Notes: generated by a model not told the origin, from the letters alone. Positions 35,791 through 48,869 are shown, counted from the first letter of the stretch. The stretch is DNA of 64,000 nt from Pisaster brevispinus (GCA_023634235.1 JAMKCF010000018.1:11730768-11794767); one strand, 5' to 3'. Program-made: numbers and translations.

Positions 35791-36814
35791 AACATGAAAT
35801 TGGCATTGTCAATATCTGCGCGTCGCCTCAATTACGTGACATTTTACTGCGTCCATGGCGAACCAAATCTTTTTCTACACAGGCAGTGAAGCGCGCGCAC
35901 GCGCGGCCGATCTAGGTATTATCAACCTCGTTCCCAGTGGTGTACGATCTCGACGCGCCATTTTGTTTTCTTTCCCAGAGTGCCTTGCTCGATTGTAACC
36001 CCTGGAAGTGTGACTTCAAAATATCCAAATATATTGGATATTTTAATTAATCCTGTGGTTTATCCATTCTGTGTTAGAGACTTTGCAGAGCGCGCTGTCA
36101 AAGGACGCATCAAGTCATGAGCAACTGACCCCTCTCATTCTTTTTCGATGATGTGATACGTCTTTACTGTGTGCAATTTAAGGTGACCATGTAAAAACAT
36201 GATTCATTTGAAATGTATTGCGTCAAAATACGTGCATTTTTACACGCGCGTACTATGCGCCCGACAAGCGTCCTACAAGCGTCCTACAAGCGCTCGAATG
36301 TTTTCAACAAGCGTGCGCGCAAAGCAGTACATTTTGGTTAGCCAATCAGCATTGATTTTCAGTGTTTCCCTCCCAGGGGTTTAGCGACGCGAGGTATCGA
36401 TACGGTGCGCTGCCCATGGTAGCGAGGCTGAGGTATTATAGACCTTTCCATTGTTGATAAACAAACAGCGCTGGTTGGCATGGACCGCCGAATGTTAGTA
36501 AAACATTCAATCGTGTTAACAGATGTTTTAACCAAATTCAACATTTTCGGCAAGCTTCTATAAATAAAATACCTCCCATTGATCGGTTGCTTTGTTTCCA
36601 ATAAATTCAACACTATTTTTGAATATTTTTTTGTGTAACGTTGTTACAAACTGTAGCTATCTGTTTTTGTTTTGCACTTGATGGCTTTCCATAGTTTTCC
36701 AACCTGGGTTGGCAAAAACTTGGGCTGTGACGCTGCAAAAGAAAGGTCTATATTCTATCAGCCTCGCTACCATGGACAGCGCGCCGTATCGATACCTCTC
36801 GTCACTAACCCCTG

Positions 36815-37095
36815 GGCCCAATTTCATAGCGCTGCTTAACGGTAAGCAAATTTTCGTGCTTACTGTAGCAGAAAAATTTGCTAAGGCGTAAGCGTATTTC
36901 ACAGGTTAGCAAGAAAATTAAGCGGCCATCTTGCACGTTCACCATGGATTTGCATTGTGACGTCAACCATTTTCGTGCAGTAAGCACCGGAAGGTTAGCA
37001 TGCCTTTTCGTGTGCTTACGGTTAGCAGGGCTATGAAATGGAAACCGTGCAGTAAGCACAGAATCGGCCGTTAAGCAGCTCTATGAAATTGGGCC
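36815..37095 (-). mobile_element. PIF/Harbinger-like MITE, copy 2, nested in the foldback arm
   Basis: The ends are GGCCCAATTTCATAGCGCTG and CTATGAAATTGGGCC. CTG lies outside both ends (36812-36814 and 37096-37098). The opposite arm of the host foldback is the matching empty site with a single CTG (near 36370), which fixes the boundaries. A 3-bp CWG target fits PIF/Harbinger. No transposase frame is present, so the element depends on an autonomous relative. Confidence 0.82.
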
Positions 37096-37449
37096 CTGGT
37101 AGGGATGTGCTGAAAAACAATGCTGATTGGCCCCCAATGGTCACTACTTTGCGTGCACGCTTGTTAAAAACTTTCTAGCGCATGTATGACGCTTGTAGGA
37201 CGCTTAGTACGCGCGTGTGAAAATGCAAGTATTTTGACGCGATTCCATTTCAAATGAATCATGTTTTTACACAGTCACCCTTACTGCAAACAGTTAGACT
37301 ATCACAAAATCAAAGAAGAATGACAGAGGACCAGTTGCTTTTTGACTTGATGCCTCTTTTACGGGTTACCGTACTTGAGCGCGCGCGTAGAACGGATCGG
37401 CCCAGGCCTAATTAAAATGTGCTAGATTCTAGCACATTTTAATGAACCA

Positions 37450-37596
37450 ATAGACCATGCAAGTCTCGCGCGTATTCGAACATTTTTGGGACCACTGTGG
37501 TCCCAAAGTACATTGCTTTAACGCGTGAAAGAAACAAACTCACGCGCTTTAACGGATCCCAAATATTCGAATACGCGCGAGACTTGCACAGTCTAT
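37450..37596. mobile_element. MITE nested in the right foldback arm
   Basis: AATAGACCATGCAAGTCTCG at the left end and CGAGACTTGCACAGTCTATT at the right end are inverted copies. CGCGCGTATTCGAA continues the left arm inwards. It is absent from the left foldback arm, where CCCCTGGA runs directly into the shared sequence. Confidence 0.7.
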
Positions 37597-37937
37597 TCCA
37601 GGGGTTATGATCGAGCAAGGCATGCTGGGAAAAAATGGCGCGGCGAGATCGATCACCCCTGGGAACGAGGATGATATTCTATATCTATGTTCCCAATAGA
37701 CGCCATCTTTATGGGCAAATTGCATTTTGGCTTGCAGGCGCTTCAAGCTCTCAAATTTTTAACGCAGCCGCACTGTTTACTAACCGATCAGGAATTGAGT
37801 TTTGTGAAATGTGCGCGTGCGGCACGCCGTTCTAATACAAAACGCATGACTGTGTGTTCAAAATTGCCCGTAAAGATGGCCGATTTACGTCATATTGCAA
37901 CCTATCTATAGTTTGTTAAATATCATTATCTGTAGTC

Positions 37938-38066
37938 GTTGGCTGGGTCCAAATTGGCTGCTACGGGTACGACTACGGCTGGGTCGCTGCGCTGAAGTTC
38001 AGGATGTCCTTAGCAACACTCATAGCAGTCGTAGCCGTAGCCTTAGTTGCTATTTCGGCTACAGCC
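37938..38066. mobile_element. Diverged palindromic MITE
   Basis: GGCTGCTACGGGTACGACTA on the left pairs imperfectly with TAGCAGTCGTAGCCGTAGCC on the right. Its composition is similar to 35268-35392. Confidence 0.5.
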
Positions 38067-39007
38067 AGACTCCCTAGTGACCTCATGGTTTCTGGTGATT
38101 GGGGTGTTTTGAATAAGTGAAGAGTCTTGGCTCGCAAAGAAATTTGCACATGGCAAAACAACTTTTGTGCGTGCTTGGTAACAAAACTAATAAACCGCAT
38201 GCATTTGACCTCTAGGCGAGGGCGCCCTACTAAAATTACGTCACATGCATAAGGTCTATTCTGTCAGTTTGCAGGGACAACCTCATGTTCAAAATAACAC
38301 ATTATACTAAGAAGATGCATCCAGTTCTTTATCTGATATAGCAAGGATGAGAAGATTATTGGTAATGTATGTAGGGACAGAGCAGAAGATATTAGGACAG
38401 CCTCTCTTTCAAATTAACCCTGTAACTCACCGTCCCCAATTTCACAAGATTTTATTTGGTTCATTGATTTATTATTTAGGGTAATAGAACTTATCTTTTT
38501 TTGCGAACAAATATGGGAAATATTCATGTACTGTTTGTGATCATTCAGCTAACCATATTTTTTTTGGTTGATTGTTCTTGCTGTTACCTCTTGAATAAAA
38601 AATTGTAATTGGCATGAAAGAGAATCTATATATCATTGACTGAAATCTGAAAGTCTAAATTACTTTCTTTTACTTTGAAAAGTGTTCTTTGTTTCAGAAC
38701 GCATCTACGCTTTTAATAAATAGTTATCTGTATCCAAAATGACACAAAAATAACCTTCATATCAGCTGTGAAGTGGCCTGGTTGAAATACTCAAACGACA
38801 ATTTAAAATTATGATACATTGTACAAGACTTGTAACGATTATTAACCCCACCAAGAACATACAGAATTAAGCACTAATTATTTGCGCCCTGGTAAGTATT
38901 TTAAAATTAAGTTTGTATAAAAAAATATATACAAAACACGATGGAGCATTCTATATATGGGAAACGCAATCATGGTTTGATTTCGAAAAGCACTCGATTT
39001 AACTTAA

Positions 39008-42000
39008 AGAGTCACTGCCTGTAAGAATGTACCAAGTGGTGATTCATGGGTTCTCAGATCTTCTTCTAAAAAATCAGAGTGATGCACCTTCATACCAAAC
39101 TAATATATCCAAAATTTTAGCTCGCTGACTCTTTCGGTTTGGGCGTAATAAATTATCAAAGTTTTAGCAAAAAAAACCTTGTGAAACGACAAGCACATTC
39201 CCGGAAAACGCAAAAATGTGCGCCAAGCTTGTCCCAAAACAATTTTAACATTTTTTTAAACCTCCGGTTGGGCGCATAACACAAGTAAAAAAAAAATTTG
39301 GGATCTCGTTGGCGCGTCATGTTATGCGGACCTGAACCTTTGACGAACAGCGCCCTCGTACTGTTTTCAAGGCCTCATAACTCGATGCGCCTTTAAGATC
39401 CCAGGAAATAAACAAGTTTAAATGAAAGAACTTGCAGCCCTAAAACAAATTTAAGCACAAAGTGGGTGGGATCTCGTTGGCGCAGAGAGATAATAGAGGT
39501 CAAAGGTCAAATTTTACCAATTTCTTGCGTTTCCGCACCTCCGTAACCTTGCGCGCCAACATCAAAAAACTTTTAAAATGACAACCAGGTGTAGAAACAG
39601 TTTTCCTCTATGAACAAATAAAACAAGAATCTTGGGATATCTACAATTTTCATGTTAAAATATTTTTTGAAACTTCTCTAAGCATTTGTATTTCACACAT
39701 ATTAGCCTAGAATTAGCTTCGAATGGCACAACATGCACTTTTCTCATTCTTGTAAATACTTGCGCCAACAAGATCCCATCAATTTTTTCTTGTATTTGGT
39801 TTAGTTTAGTGTTCCTAAACAGATTTCAATTGAAAAATAATTGGGATCATGTTGGCGCACAAATATAACAAAGGTCAAAGGTCGTACCCAACAACAAATT
39901 TTTACAATTTCGGGCGATTTTGCGTCATCACGATATATACGCGCCAATATGGTCCCATTAAATTGTCTGCATTTTATGATTATATAGGTTCTCAGCAACA
40001 CATAACAAACAAAAACTGTATGGGATTTGTATGGCGCTAACAAATATTAAAGGTCAAAGGTCACAACAGCAATGATGATGTTGCTTCGTGCAAATCATGC
40101 AATAGAACTCTGTCAGACATTTCAATCAATGATTTCACAAACCTTTATCTCTTTATAAGTTCTGAGGCTATCAAGACTCGGAGTTGGTGGCAAACAAAAG
40201 CACATGCATTATATTTTTTTAGAGAAACTGTGAACAAAATAACAATATTTAAAAACAAATAAAAAAGACAATTACTGCAGGTTTCTTTCAGCTATTTCCT
40301 GAAGGGGTACAAAGTACCTGAATTGTCCATGGATGTTAACAGTAATATGGTAACAATAATAACATTAAAAATGTTATATAACATTAAGTTGATGAGTTGA
40401 AACTTCACACTTTCAGTTCATGACTTTATGGACTTGCAAAGTACACACAATGTAGACCCAGTATAATATGCATGTGTTTTGTAACTGGGTCATTCCATGT
40501 CAAATCAACCAATGGGGTTGCAGGTCACCTCTCAGATTTGGCTGAAATTCATTTCTAATGTTCATCTATGTGTATAATGAGCATGCAAAAAAGAAAATTC
40601 CAACTCCAAGTCGTTCCAAAATTAAGGCCCCTTAAAGTGGGCGTGGCAACCCCCTTTCAGTGAACGCGATTTGCGACAATGAATATTTTGCGTTTTGTAA
40701 TGTGCTTAAACGCGCCTTAAAAAAATATACAAAGCTATAAATTGGTACCTAGGGTGACTGTCACCCAAATAGCTCAAATCTGACCTCAAAACAAGAGCAT
40801 CACATCCCCTTTTCTCTCTACAGGATGCTGAAAACACTAATTTCATCTGCCGAAAAAAATTAATTTCCATATTCAGACCCCCCTCATACTCACAATTGAT
40901 AGTTTGAAAAGCTTGATATTGCTATTGTATTATATCTAGGCACATGTGGCTATCCTCAAACAAGGATAGAGCCCTTATTCATTTAATAAAAAGTTTGCAA
41001 GGCTCCAAAGTTGGTTCTTGACCGAAAATATTTTAAAAACACCGACATTCTTGGTGACCTTTGACCTTGGCAACAGTTACCCACCAACATTAAACTTAGA
41101 CCAATTGTAGATACAAGTCCAATCTATATCTGGACTAAATTTCGTTTTGGAGACTCATCTCCTTCATGGTTAGGCAACATTTTGAAATTGGGGTATTTTG
41201 ACCATTTTTGGTTGCCACAGCAATGCATAAGGATATGCATGTACATCATGTACACACTGTGTAATACACGTGTACATTGTCTCAAAGTGTTGTTATATGA
41301 CAATTTAACCACTTTTGTTATAAAATGATTTAATCTGATCTTACAAAATTGTGTCTTAAAGATGGGCTACACAATAGTGTCAGATTAAATCATTATTTTA
41401 TAACAATAGTGGTTTAATTGTCATTTTTACAACACTTTGGGATCAATAGTGTACACGTACGCGTACATGTATGACAGAGTTCTATTGCATGATTTGCACG
41501 AAGCAACATCATTGCTGTTGTGACCTTTGACCTGTGATATTTTTTAGCGCCATACAAATCCCATACAGTTTTTGTTTGTTATGTGTTGCTGAGAACCTAT
41601 ATAATCATAAAATGCAGACAATTTAATGGGACCATATTGGCGCGTATATATCGTGATGACGCAAAATCGCCCGAAATTGTAAAATTTGTTGTTGGGTACG
41701 ACCTTTGACCTTTGTTATATTTGTGCGCCAACATGATCCCAATTATTTTCCAATTGAAATTTGTTTAGGAACACTAAACTAAACCAAATACAAGAAAAAA
41801 TTGATGGGATCTTGTTGGCGCAAGTATTTACAAGAATGAGAAAAGTGCATGTTGTGCCGTTCGAAGCTAATTCTAGGCTATGTGTGAAATGCAAATGCTT
41901 AGAGAAGTTTAAAAAAATATTTTAACATGAAAATTGTAGAGATCCCAAGATTCTTGTTTTATTTGTTCATAGAGGAAAACTGTTTCTACACCTGGTCGTC

Positions 42001-42588
42001 ATTTTAAAAGTTTTTTGATGTTGGCGCGCGAGGTTACGGAGGTTCGGAAACGCAAGAAATTGGTAAAATTTGACCTTTGACCTCTATTATCTCTCTGTGC
42101 CAACGAGATCCCATCCACTTTGTGCTTAAATTTGTTTTAGGGCTGCAAGTTCTTTCATGTAAACTTGTTTATTTCCTGGGATCTTAAAGGCGCATCGAGT
42201 TATGAGGCCTTGAAAACAGCACGAGGGCGCTGTTCGTCAAAGGTTCAGGTCCGCATAACATGACGCGCCAACGAGATCCCAAATTATTTTTTTTACTTGT
42301 GTTTTACACCCAACTTGAGGTTTAAAAAAATGTTTAAATTTTTTTGGGACAAGCTTGGCGCACATTTTTGCGTTTTCTAGGAATGTACTTGTCGATTCAC
42401 GAGGGTTTTTTGGCTGAAACTTTGAAAATTTATTACTCCAAAACCGAAAGAGTCTGTAAGCTAAAATTTTGGATATATTAGTTTGGTATGAAGGTGTATC
42501 ACTCTGATTTTTTAGAAGAAGATCTGAGAACCCATGAATCACACCCCCCCCCCCCCTAATTTGGTACATTCTTACAGGCAGTGACTCT
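39008..42588. mobile_element. 3.6-kb long-inverted-repeat element, TAA target duplication
   Basis: Arms 39008-40116 and 41472-42588 are inverted copies of about 1.1 kb, separated by a 1.36-kb spacer. The termini are AGAGTCACTGCCTGTAAGAA and TTCTTACAGGCAGTGACTCT, with TAA outside each (39005-39007 and 42589-42591). Each arm has repeated modules of the form GGGATCnnGTTGGCGC followed by AGGTCAAAGGTC. No transposase frame was recognised. A transcript would fold into a very long double strand. Confidence 0.85.
41271..41453. mobile_element. Inverted-repeat element inside the spacer
   Basis: AAAATGATTTAATCTGA on the left and TCAGATTAAATCATT on the right, plus the CAAAGTGTTGT and ACAACACTTTG blocks, form about 65-bp arms around a short loop. 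Confidence 0.65.
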
Positions 42589-42591
42589 TAA

Positions 42592-45500
42592 GATGAGTCG
42601 GCAATGTTGCCATAGTCATTTGTGTTGGGACATATCAGACTTTGGTTAGCAATTAAGACTGATATACACATCTTCAGACCAATCTTAGCTCTTTGTGAAA
42701 TCTGTACATCCTTTCACCTAGGTCGGTACGTTAGTTTACTTTATAATGCCTATCACATAGGTTTTCTACACCTTTGCAGGGAGTTTGAAATCTTGACGGT
42801 TGTTACCGGCCGTTGCACAGGAAACAGTCACAGCCTGTTACATCCTTCGTTGTTTATACCGTGACTACAAGGTATAAGTGCTCTGCACTGAATTCAATTG
42901 ACCGATTGCGCAACCAATGCCACGTGACCTATATGCGTTATATCAAACATTATCAAACTAGGCGCGATCTCCATAGGCAAGAGCGTTGTTGTAAAGTACA
43001 TAACGATTTCTGCATTCATTGATGGAGACTATTCTGTCTTGACTGGTATGTGAAGACAATTCCGAGTCCATGCTGTATCATAGACCTACTGGAGTTAGGA
43101 CAGTTCCAGCAACCCAGGAGTCCAAGAGACCACACGCGCACGTGGCGAAGCCACAATAGAAACGAATTGTCAGGTTTTTCTCATGCTTTCTCTTGGACTA
43201 TTTTATATTTTTTGCCACTCTCCCAGGATGGCAAAATTACAATAAAATCATAATCGATCGGGTCAGCATACAAAATTATATTATGCATTGTCAACAATAT
43301 TTTACCTATTTAAAATAGTTTAGAAAATAGCTGTGCTAGTAAATAAATCACTCAGATTTAAAAGTTATTGGGAAATGCACACACATGTTTTATAATAGCG
43401 TAGATGGTGTGGCATGATCAAATTGGCCTTCATGGATATGTGCATAAATTAGGCTCATAACGATTTTGAGGGTTTTAAAGAGCACGGTGTTATTTGATTT
43501 AACAAATTTGTTAGCGTCGATGGGATCTTGAGGAGAAGGGATTTTCGTCTGTGTGGTTGGCTGCAGATACTGCCACAGCACCTTATTAAGTTTTACATGG
43601 GGCTTTTGTAAATAAAAATGTCTTTGAATTATGAACTTATCTCGAAATACCTTGAAGAACAAAGAAGCCCATTGAGATGCCTTCGGGTCTGATAAAGCTC
43701 TGCACTGTCCCAATTTTGATCCTTCCATCCAGTCAAATGCGGAAACTCAAATGATATTATCCCCTCAGGGCAAGTCACATTTGAAGACTATTACTTAACT
43801 TAAGAAACAAAATATGACGTCAACACTGCGTCATCCGATATCAACTCACACCAACTCCCAGGTCATTGTTTAAGAAGTAGGATATTTAAATTGCATGTCA
43901 TAAACTCATAGTTTTACAACATAATATAGCTCCCTAACCCTAACCCTATGCATAAGTGTCACTTTTCATGCTCACACATGACCCGAGATTACCCTTGCAT
44001 CTGGTCCAACAGGAAGTTCATACAGAAACTAAAAGTGAGCAAATTTAATTGTGCGACCATTAGAAATTAATCGAGAATTTTCTCATGGTTTCTTTGTCAT
44101 CGAAATATATGCAAACTAAAGCGCCACCAAGTATCGGGTTCCATTTCCACACTTAACTGTGTATTGTTACATCTGGAAAATTGATCACATTGGGACTGTG
44201 ACAACTTAACAACGTCAGCAAGACATTTTCAAGTCTGACTAGTTAAACTTGGTATTAACGAAACCCTCTGTGCTTGTTACGCAACACAAGCATATCTCCT
44301 TATTATTAAAATACTTCAATCCGAAAAATTACCTATGCCTCAACACGTTAACATTGTCATCATTATCAAACAATACACCAAGTCAAAGCCTATCTCTAAC
44401 TTAGATGATAAACAACATGACGTCATGATCACGTCATTTACCTGTAAAAGAGATCTTTTTTAAAAGACAACATTGTCATTTTCCACGGCGAACTTGTATA
44501 CCGCCCTCTTGTGATAATTTGTGACAAGCCCACGATTGTCGTTTTCAACGTAGCCCGAACATCTGACGTCGCAGTTCGAAGCTCGTGAATAATGCCAGAT
44601 ACTAACCTGACCGGATGTTACCAGAAGCACGTTTGACCTAACATTCATTTCACACAGAGACTCCAATAAATTGAATGAATCAACACTACATGATGTACCC
44701 AACATTATGCACACGCTGCGTGCATGCAGGCGATTGAAAGTGCAGCTGACAAACTAAATCACGAGTCCACTCAATCTTGAGTCCACCATTTGGCCATAGC
44801 TCAAAAAAATATACGCCCCGATTGAACGAAACATTACTCGCCCGAATCATTCCAATATGACTTATAGTGGCGTCAATTACAGACTGTTCTTATCAACGGA
44901 GTCGACCAAATAATGTTAATTTAGGCGAAGTTGGCCATTTTAAGCAAAATCTGCACAAAAAAATAGTCTGACCCCCAGCCTGACCCGACTGACCCCGCCA
45001 CCGGTTTTCAATCATTTCAGAAACAAATCTGATCCCAAAGATCCACCAAAAAATCCCAAATCTACTAACCCACCTCCAAGAATACATTCCTCACAACCTC
45101 CATCAATCTCCAAATCCTCCACTTCCCGTCCCTAAGACGTCCTTCATCCTGCTCCCCTGCCCGGACCGTCCTAACCAGCCACTCCCCAAACCCAAGACTC
45201 AGCAGGACCCAGTAACCAATCAAGAGCCACCCTCGACTATTGCCTCCCCACCGAAAGACAAACAACCCCAGTCTCCTTGTGCCTTCTGGTCAACACCGTC
45301 CCCCTTACAACAAAAATCTCATCTATTCTCAACTGCAGTTTCTCGAAAGAAAACTATGACCATTCTTTTTTGGTATGCGGCCGTCAGCCATCAGGTGTCG
45401 AATTACAAGGTTTTTAAAGTTGTTAGATGACCATTTGCCATTCGCTGTATTTCGTTGAATTTGAACGCTAAAACGAAAAAGTTAACGCTTTTGGGGGGAT

Positions 45501-45650
45501 AAAAACAAATAATTGTTGGTCATAACTCAAGATTGAAACTGATTTGAACTTTGAACTTCATCAGACGATTGACCCTCAGTATCAAGACGACACAATTTTG
45601 ATGATGTCATGATGACGTCATCGGGTTTTGAATAACATGAGATCAAAGTT
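42592..45650. other. About 3 kb without a recognised gene
   Basis: A 112-codon minus frame at 43728-43390 is the longest here; it has no family resemblance I can name. 44920-45310 is strongly C-rich and G-poor on the plus strand and could be decayed coding sequence, but no frame stays open. Two and a half TAACCC units near 43934 are too few to mean anything. Confidence 0.45.
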
Positions 45651-45654
45651 TAAT

Positions 45655-45990
45655 ATTTGTACAAAATCATAACTCTTGAACCACACATTGGATTTTTACA
45701 ATCTACACATCATCGGATAGTTCGTAAAAAGTTAAACAAACGCTACACAAAACATGACCCCAGTAGACCTTGACTTACGGTTCAAATTGAAAGTTGAACA
45801 TTTCAAAAATTCATATCTCAAAAGCTACGTAATACTATAACATAAATTTTGCATCAGGTTATAGATGAGTTATCCTGCCGAAACTTTTGCACAGAAATAA
45901 TAAAATTTTAACGTTTGGATCTGGTCAAAACTGGACGGCGGAGCACACGTGTCTGTTGAACCACATTGTACGACAACGCATGAAAGTGTA
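45655..45990 (+). repeat. Dispersed repeat, copy A
   Basis: It shares with 53050-53360 the strings ACAATCTACACATCATCGGA, CGCTACACA, GACCTTGACTT, GCATCAGGTTATAGA, GCACACGTGTCTGTTGA and ACGACAACGCATGA. The order is the same, and the copies are about 80-85% alike by eye. Confidence 0.8.
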
Positions 45991-46149
45991 AGCCTATACA
46001 CATACGTAGTCTTGGTCCAAGACGTCACTATATCATACTCGTAACGTAACGTAACGTGATAACCCGACAGAGTGCACACTTTTCTTCTTGAATTCATTTC
46101 GGTTGACGACTGCCTGCAGTAACGTCTTGGATATCTTGTTTAAGGGGGC

Positions 46150-47740
46150 ATCAAGTCATGTTTTATTCATATCAGTGACTAATATGACAAGCTTGCAAGA
46201 GAAAAGCAAGATGTGAAAGGTCATGAGGTCGTCGACACGATCGAGCATGACTGTATGCAGTGCATGCTGTGTTAACATCGCACGCGCACTCACGTTTTGA
46301 TTGGCCATGACTTCTTCATCGCTCTATCAACGCACTAAGCAAGTGATTCTGAAATATGTTTGCAGTCGGTTAGGTTTATCGGTCAATCATTGTTTATTGG
46401 ACGTTTAATTCTTGTACATTGTCGATATAAACCATGTAGTTTTATAAAAGATTATCTTCGCATCTGAATTACTTGTCATTCTACCATTCGACATGCCCTG
46501 AAAATTAACTTTTGGCAATGAAACAATTCTTTTCTTTTTTTACTTTTACCTTTCTTTGCAACTACACGAATGTAATGAGGACTTTTGTGTATAATATTAA
46601 TTTTCTGTAGCGGAATAATTTACTGCATATTTTATATGTAGGCCTGATTCACTGATAGGTGTTCACAAAGAAAGAAAGATGAACTCAAGACTGTGTTTGG
46701 ATCATGTTCGTACGGCCATCACTCCAACATACTACTTTCAACAGTATTTTATTAGTTGCTGCATATTATTATAATGAGCGTTTCAAATACCGGGCGCCAG
46801 CGTCGTTGTCTCATTAGACTTGACTTCAAGTCTGAGATCGCAGTTATTCCTCTGCATTAGCCACAAAAAACGCCCCCACAGATTAGCTATCACGCCCCCA
46901 ATTCGCAATCTCAACTTGACCCCCTTGCGTTTATGTATATTCATGTATTCAAAGATAAATTTAAATAATCAAGGGTACGCCAGGGAGCTAGCCAATCAGG
47001 AGACGGCAAAAACCTTACTGGCAGCGTCTATTATACTAACAGGCTGAACTCGCTTAAAACTGTTGCTTTATGTTCATTCGATATTAAATTTGTATATAGT
47101 CCTTGGTAGGTAGACAGTTTTTAAAATACACAGATAAGTTTAATGAGATCAATTAATGTAGTAAAAAAAAAAACATAACAAAATACATGATTCCTACTCC
47201 GCGATAAAAGTTGCACCCTAAAGTTTAAATGGAACAACCTGTCCCGTAGACGGCTTTGTTTGAATATTCATGTTATCAAAGGTTTTTGCGATTCCGACCA
47301 ATCAGATTGTTCCGTCCACTTTTGGACTAATTTGCCATAGGGTGTGTACAAACTGTTGAACAATGGTCCCAAGTCTGTGATCATAGACTAATGACGGAGG
47401 TTAATCTACAAGGGGGCGCTATTTCAGGCAATAATGTATTGGCTATCGTGTAGACTAAAAGCCACGATTGCAGACTTGGAAGTCTATTGTCTCATCAGTG
47501 TGTGTGCTGCACTTTGCGGTTTTGACTGGCTTTTCAAATACCGCGATCCCTGTGCATAGGCCTATGTGCAGTTTCTCTATTGCAAGGTCAAAGTGCGTAA
47601 TGTTATACAATTTTAGCCAGCCTATTTTCCGTTCATGTATATGTGTGTGGAAATCTATGTCTGTTCAATAATGCGTTATCGTTTATATAGCCGTTTTGGT
47701 AATCCCTCTTAAAATTAATGGCAATAAAAACTTACTTGGT
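46150..47740. other. About 1.6 kb, nothing recognised
   Basis: AT-rich, with short frames only. A small CGTAA triplet repeat lies just to its left at about 46040. Confidence 0.45.
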
Positions 47741-48052
47741 TAGAAGTACAGCAACTTCGCTGGTGTAAAGCATTTTGAGAGAAAATTTCACTTCCAAGAG
47801 AGTTTTTCTCCCCAAAAATTTGAATCTGAGAAAAGTACTGCAAAAACGTTTCTCAGATTCTATTCCAACCACGGATTATTTTTCTTGCGTTGACATAATA
47901 TTCGCTCCGGATTTTCGGCGATATCTCAAAAACGCGACCACCTTTTGAAACTCCCATGAACTTCATTTTACTCGTGCAAATATCTCAAATAAACCTCATT
48001 ATTAAATTATTCCTTCACTGTTCATGTAAACATTCAACAAACAAAGACTAAG

Positions 48053-48445
48053 TTAAAGGCACATACACGTTGGTAATTGTCAAAGACCAGTATTCTCACT
48101 TGGCGTATCTAAACATAGGGCCTATGCATAAAATGCACAAATGCACAAAATTAAAAATGTGTGAAAATTTGGGCTCAATGGTTGTTATCAAAGTTGCAAG
48201 AAAATAATGACAGAAAAACACCCTTGTTGCACAATGTGTGTGCTTTCAGATGCCTGAAAAAGGCTTCAGGCCTGAAGTCTTTTTCAGATTCAAATATTTT
48301 AGTGAGAAATTACCTTTCTCAAAAACTACGTTACTCCAGATGGAGTCGTTTCTCACAATGTTTTATGCTGTCAACAGCTCTCCTTTGCTCGTTTTTATGC
48401 TAATATATATTTTGAGTGGTTACCAAAAGTTCCCAGTGCTTTTAA
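48053..48445. mobile_element. 393-bp MITE with TTAAAGGCAC / GTGCTTTTAA ends
   Basis: The left end TTAAAGGCAC with TTGGTAATTGTCAAAGACCA and the right end GGTTACCAAAAGTTCC with CAGTGCTTTTAA are inverted. The family, with TTGGTAATTGTCAAAGACCAG near one end, is one I remember as very abundant in echinoderm genomic sequence, which supports the organism guess. TTAA or TAA may be the duplicated target. It has no coding capacity. Confidence 0.75.
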
Positions 48446-48750
48446 ATATTGATATAAACAAACAAAAGGTAAGCAATTTCAGAATAATCTACAAAATTTT
48501 TAAGTCCAAACCCTAACCCATCGTAAGGTCTTTTCAGAAGGCATTTTATTCACTTCATAATAATTCCTGGCGATAAGGTACTTTTCGCCACAATGCCATT
48601 CACAACAACGTCCGTTAGCTAGCTAACTTTTAGAAACACATGGTGAGTCATGAATAATTCATGAAAAAGTGCAAACTTGATCGTTGATTGGCTTCCCCGG
48701 AAAGTCGGGGGGAAAACAATAAAACACTTAGGCACCCTCATACAAGATAT

Positions 48751-48869
48751 CCAAGACCTTCGCGGAAGCTGGAAATCGAAGCAATGATAGACGTACGCAG
48801 AGCAAGCGGGCGATACGGTGCGCTGCCCATGGTAGTGAGGTTGGGAATCAATCCATGCGAAGGTCTTGG
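48751..48869. repeat. Small inverted-repeat element sharing a block with the 36-kb foldback
   Basis: CCAAGACCTTCGC (48751-48763) and GCGAAGGTCTTGG (48857-48869) are exact inverted copies. Between them GCGATACGGTGCGCTGCCCA is nearly identical to 36395-36415 in the foldback arm. Confidence 0.65.

Larger units (their letters stand above)
35931..37672. mobile_element. Large foldback element with two nested transposons
   Basis: Left arm 35931-36450 and right arm 36742-37672 are inverted copies. Both ends begin CTCGTTCCCA; shared internal blocks are TGTAAAAACATGATTCATTT, ACGCGCGTACTA, ATCGATACGGTGCGCTG and GGTAGCGAGGCTGA. The right arm is longer because it holds the insertions at 36815-37095 and 37450-37596. 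The loop 36451-36741 has no coding signal. This copy of the locus has it; the duplicate at 57.8-60.4 kb does not. Confidence 0.82.

Noticed and set aside
43390..43728. 112-codon minus-strand frame as a gene
   Set aside because: No family resemblance, no splice or promoter support; the length is within what chance gives in this much sequence.
43931..43953. Telomeric repeat
   Set aside because: Only about two and a half TAACCC units; too short to mean a telomere or an interstitial telomeric site.
44920..45310. Proline-rich coding exon or gag-like region
   Set aside because: C-rich and G-poor, suggestive of decayed coding sequence, but no frame stays open and no motif is recognisable.
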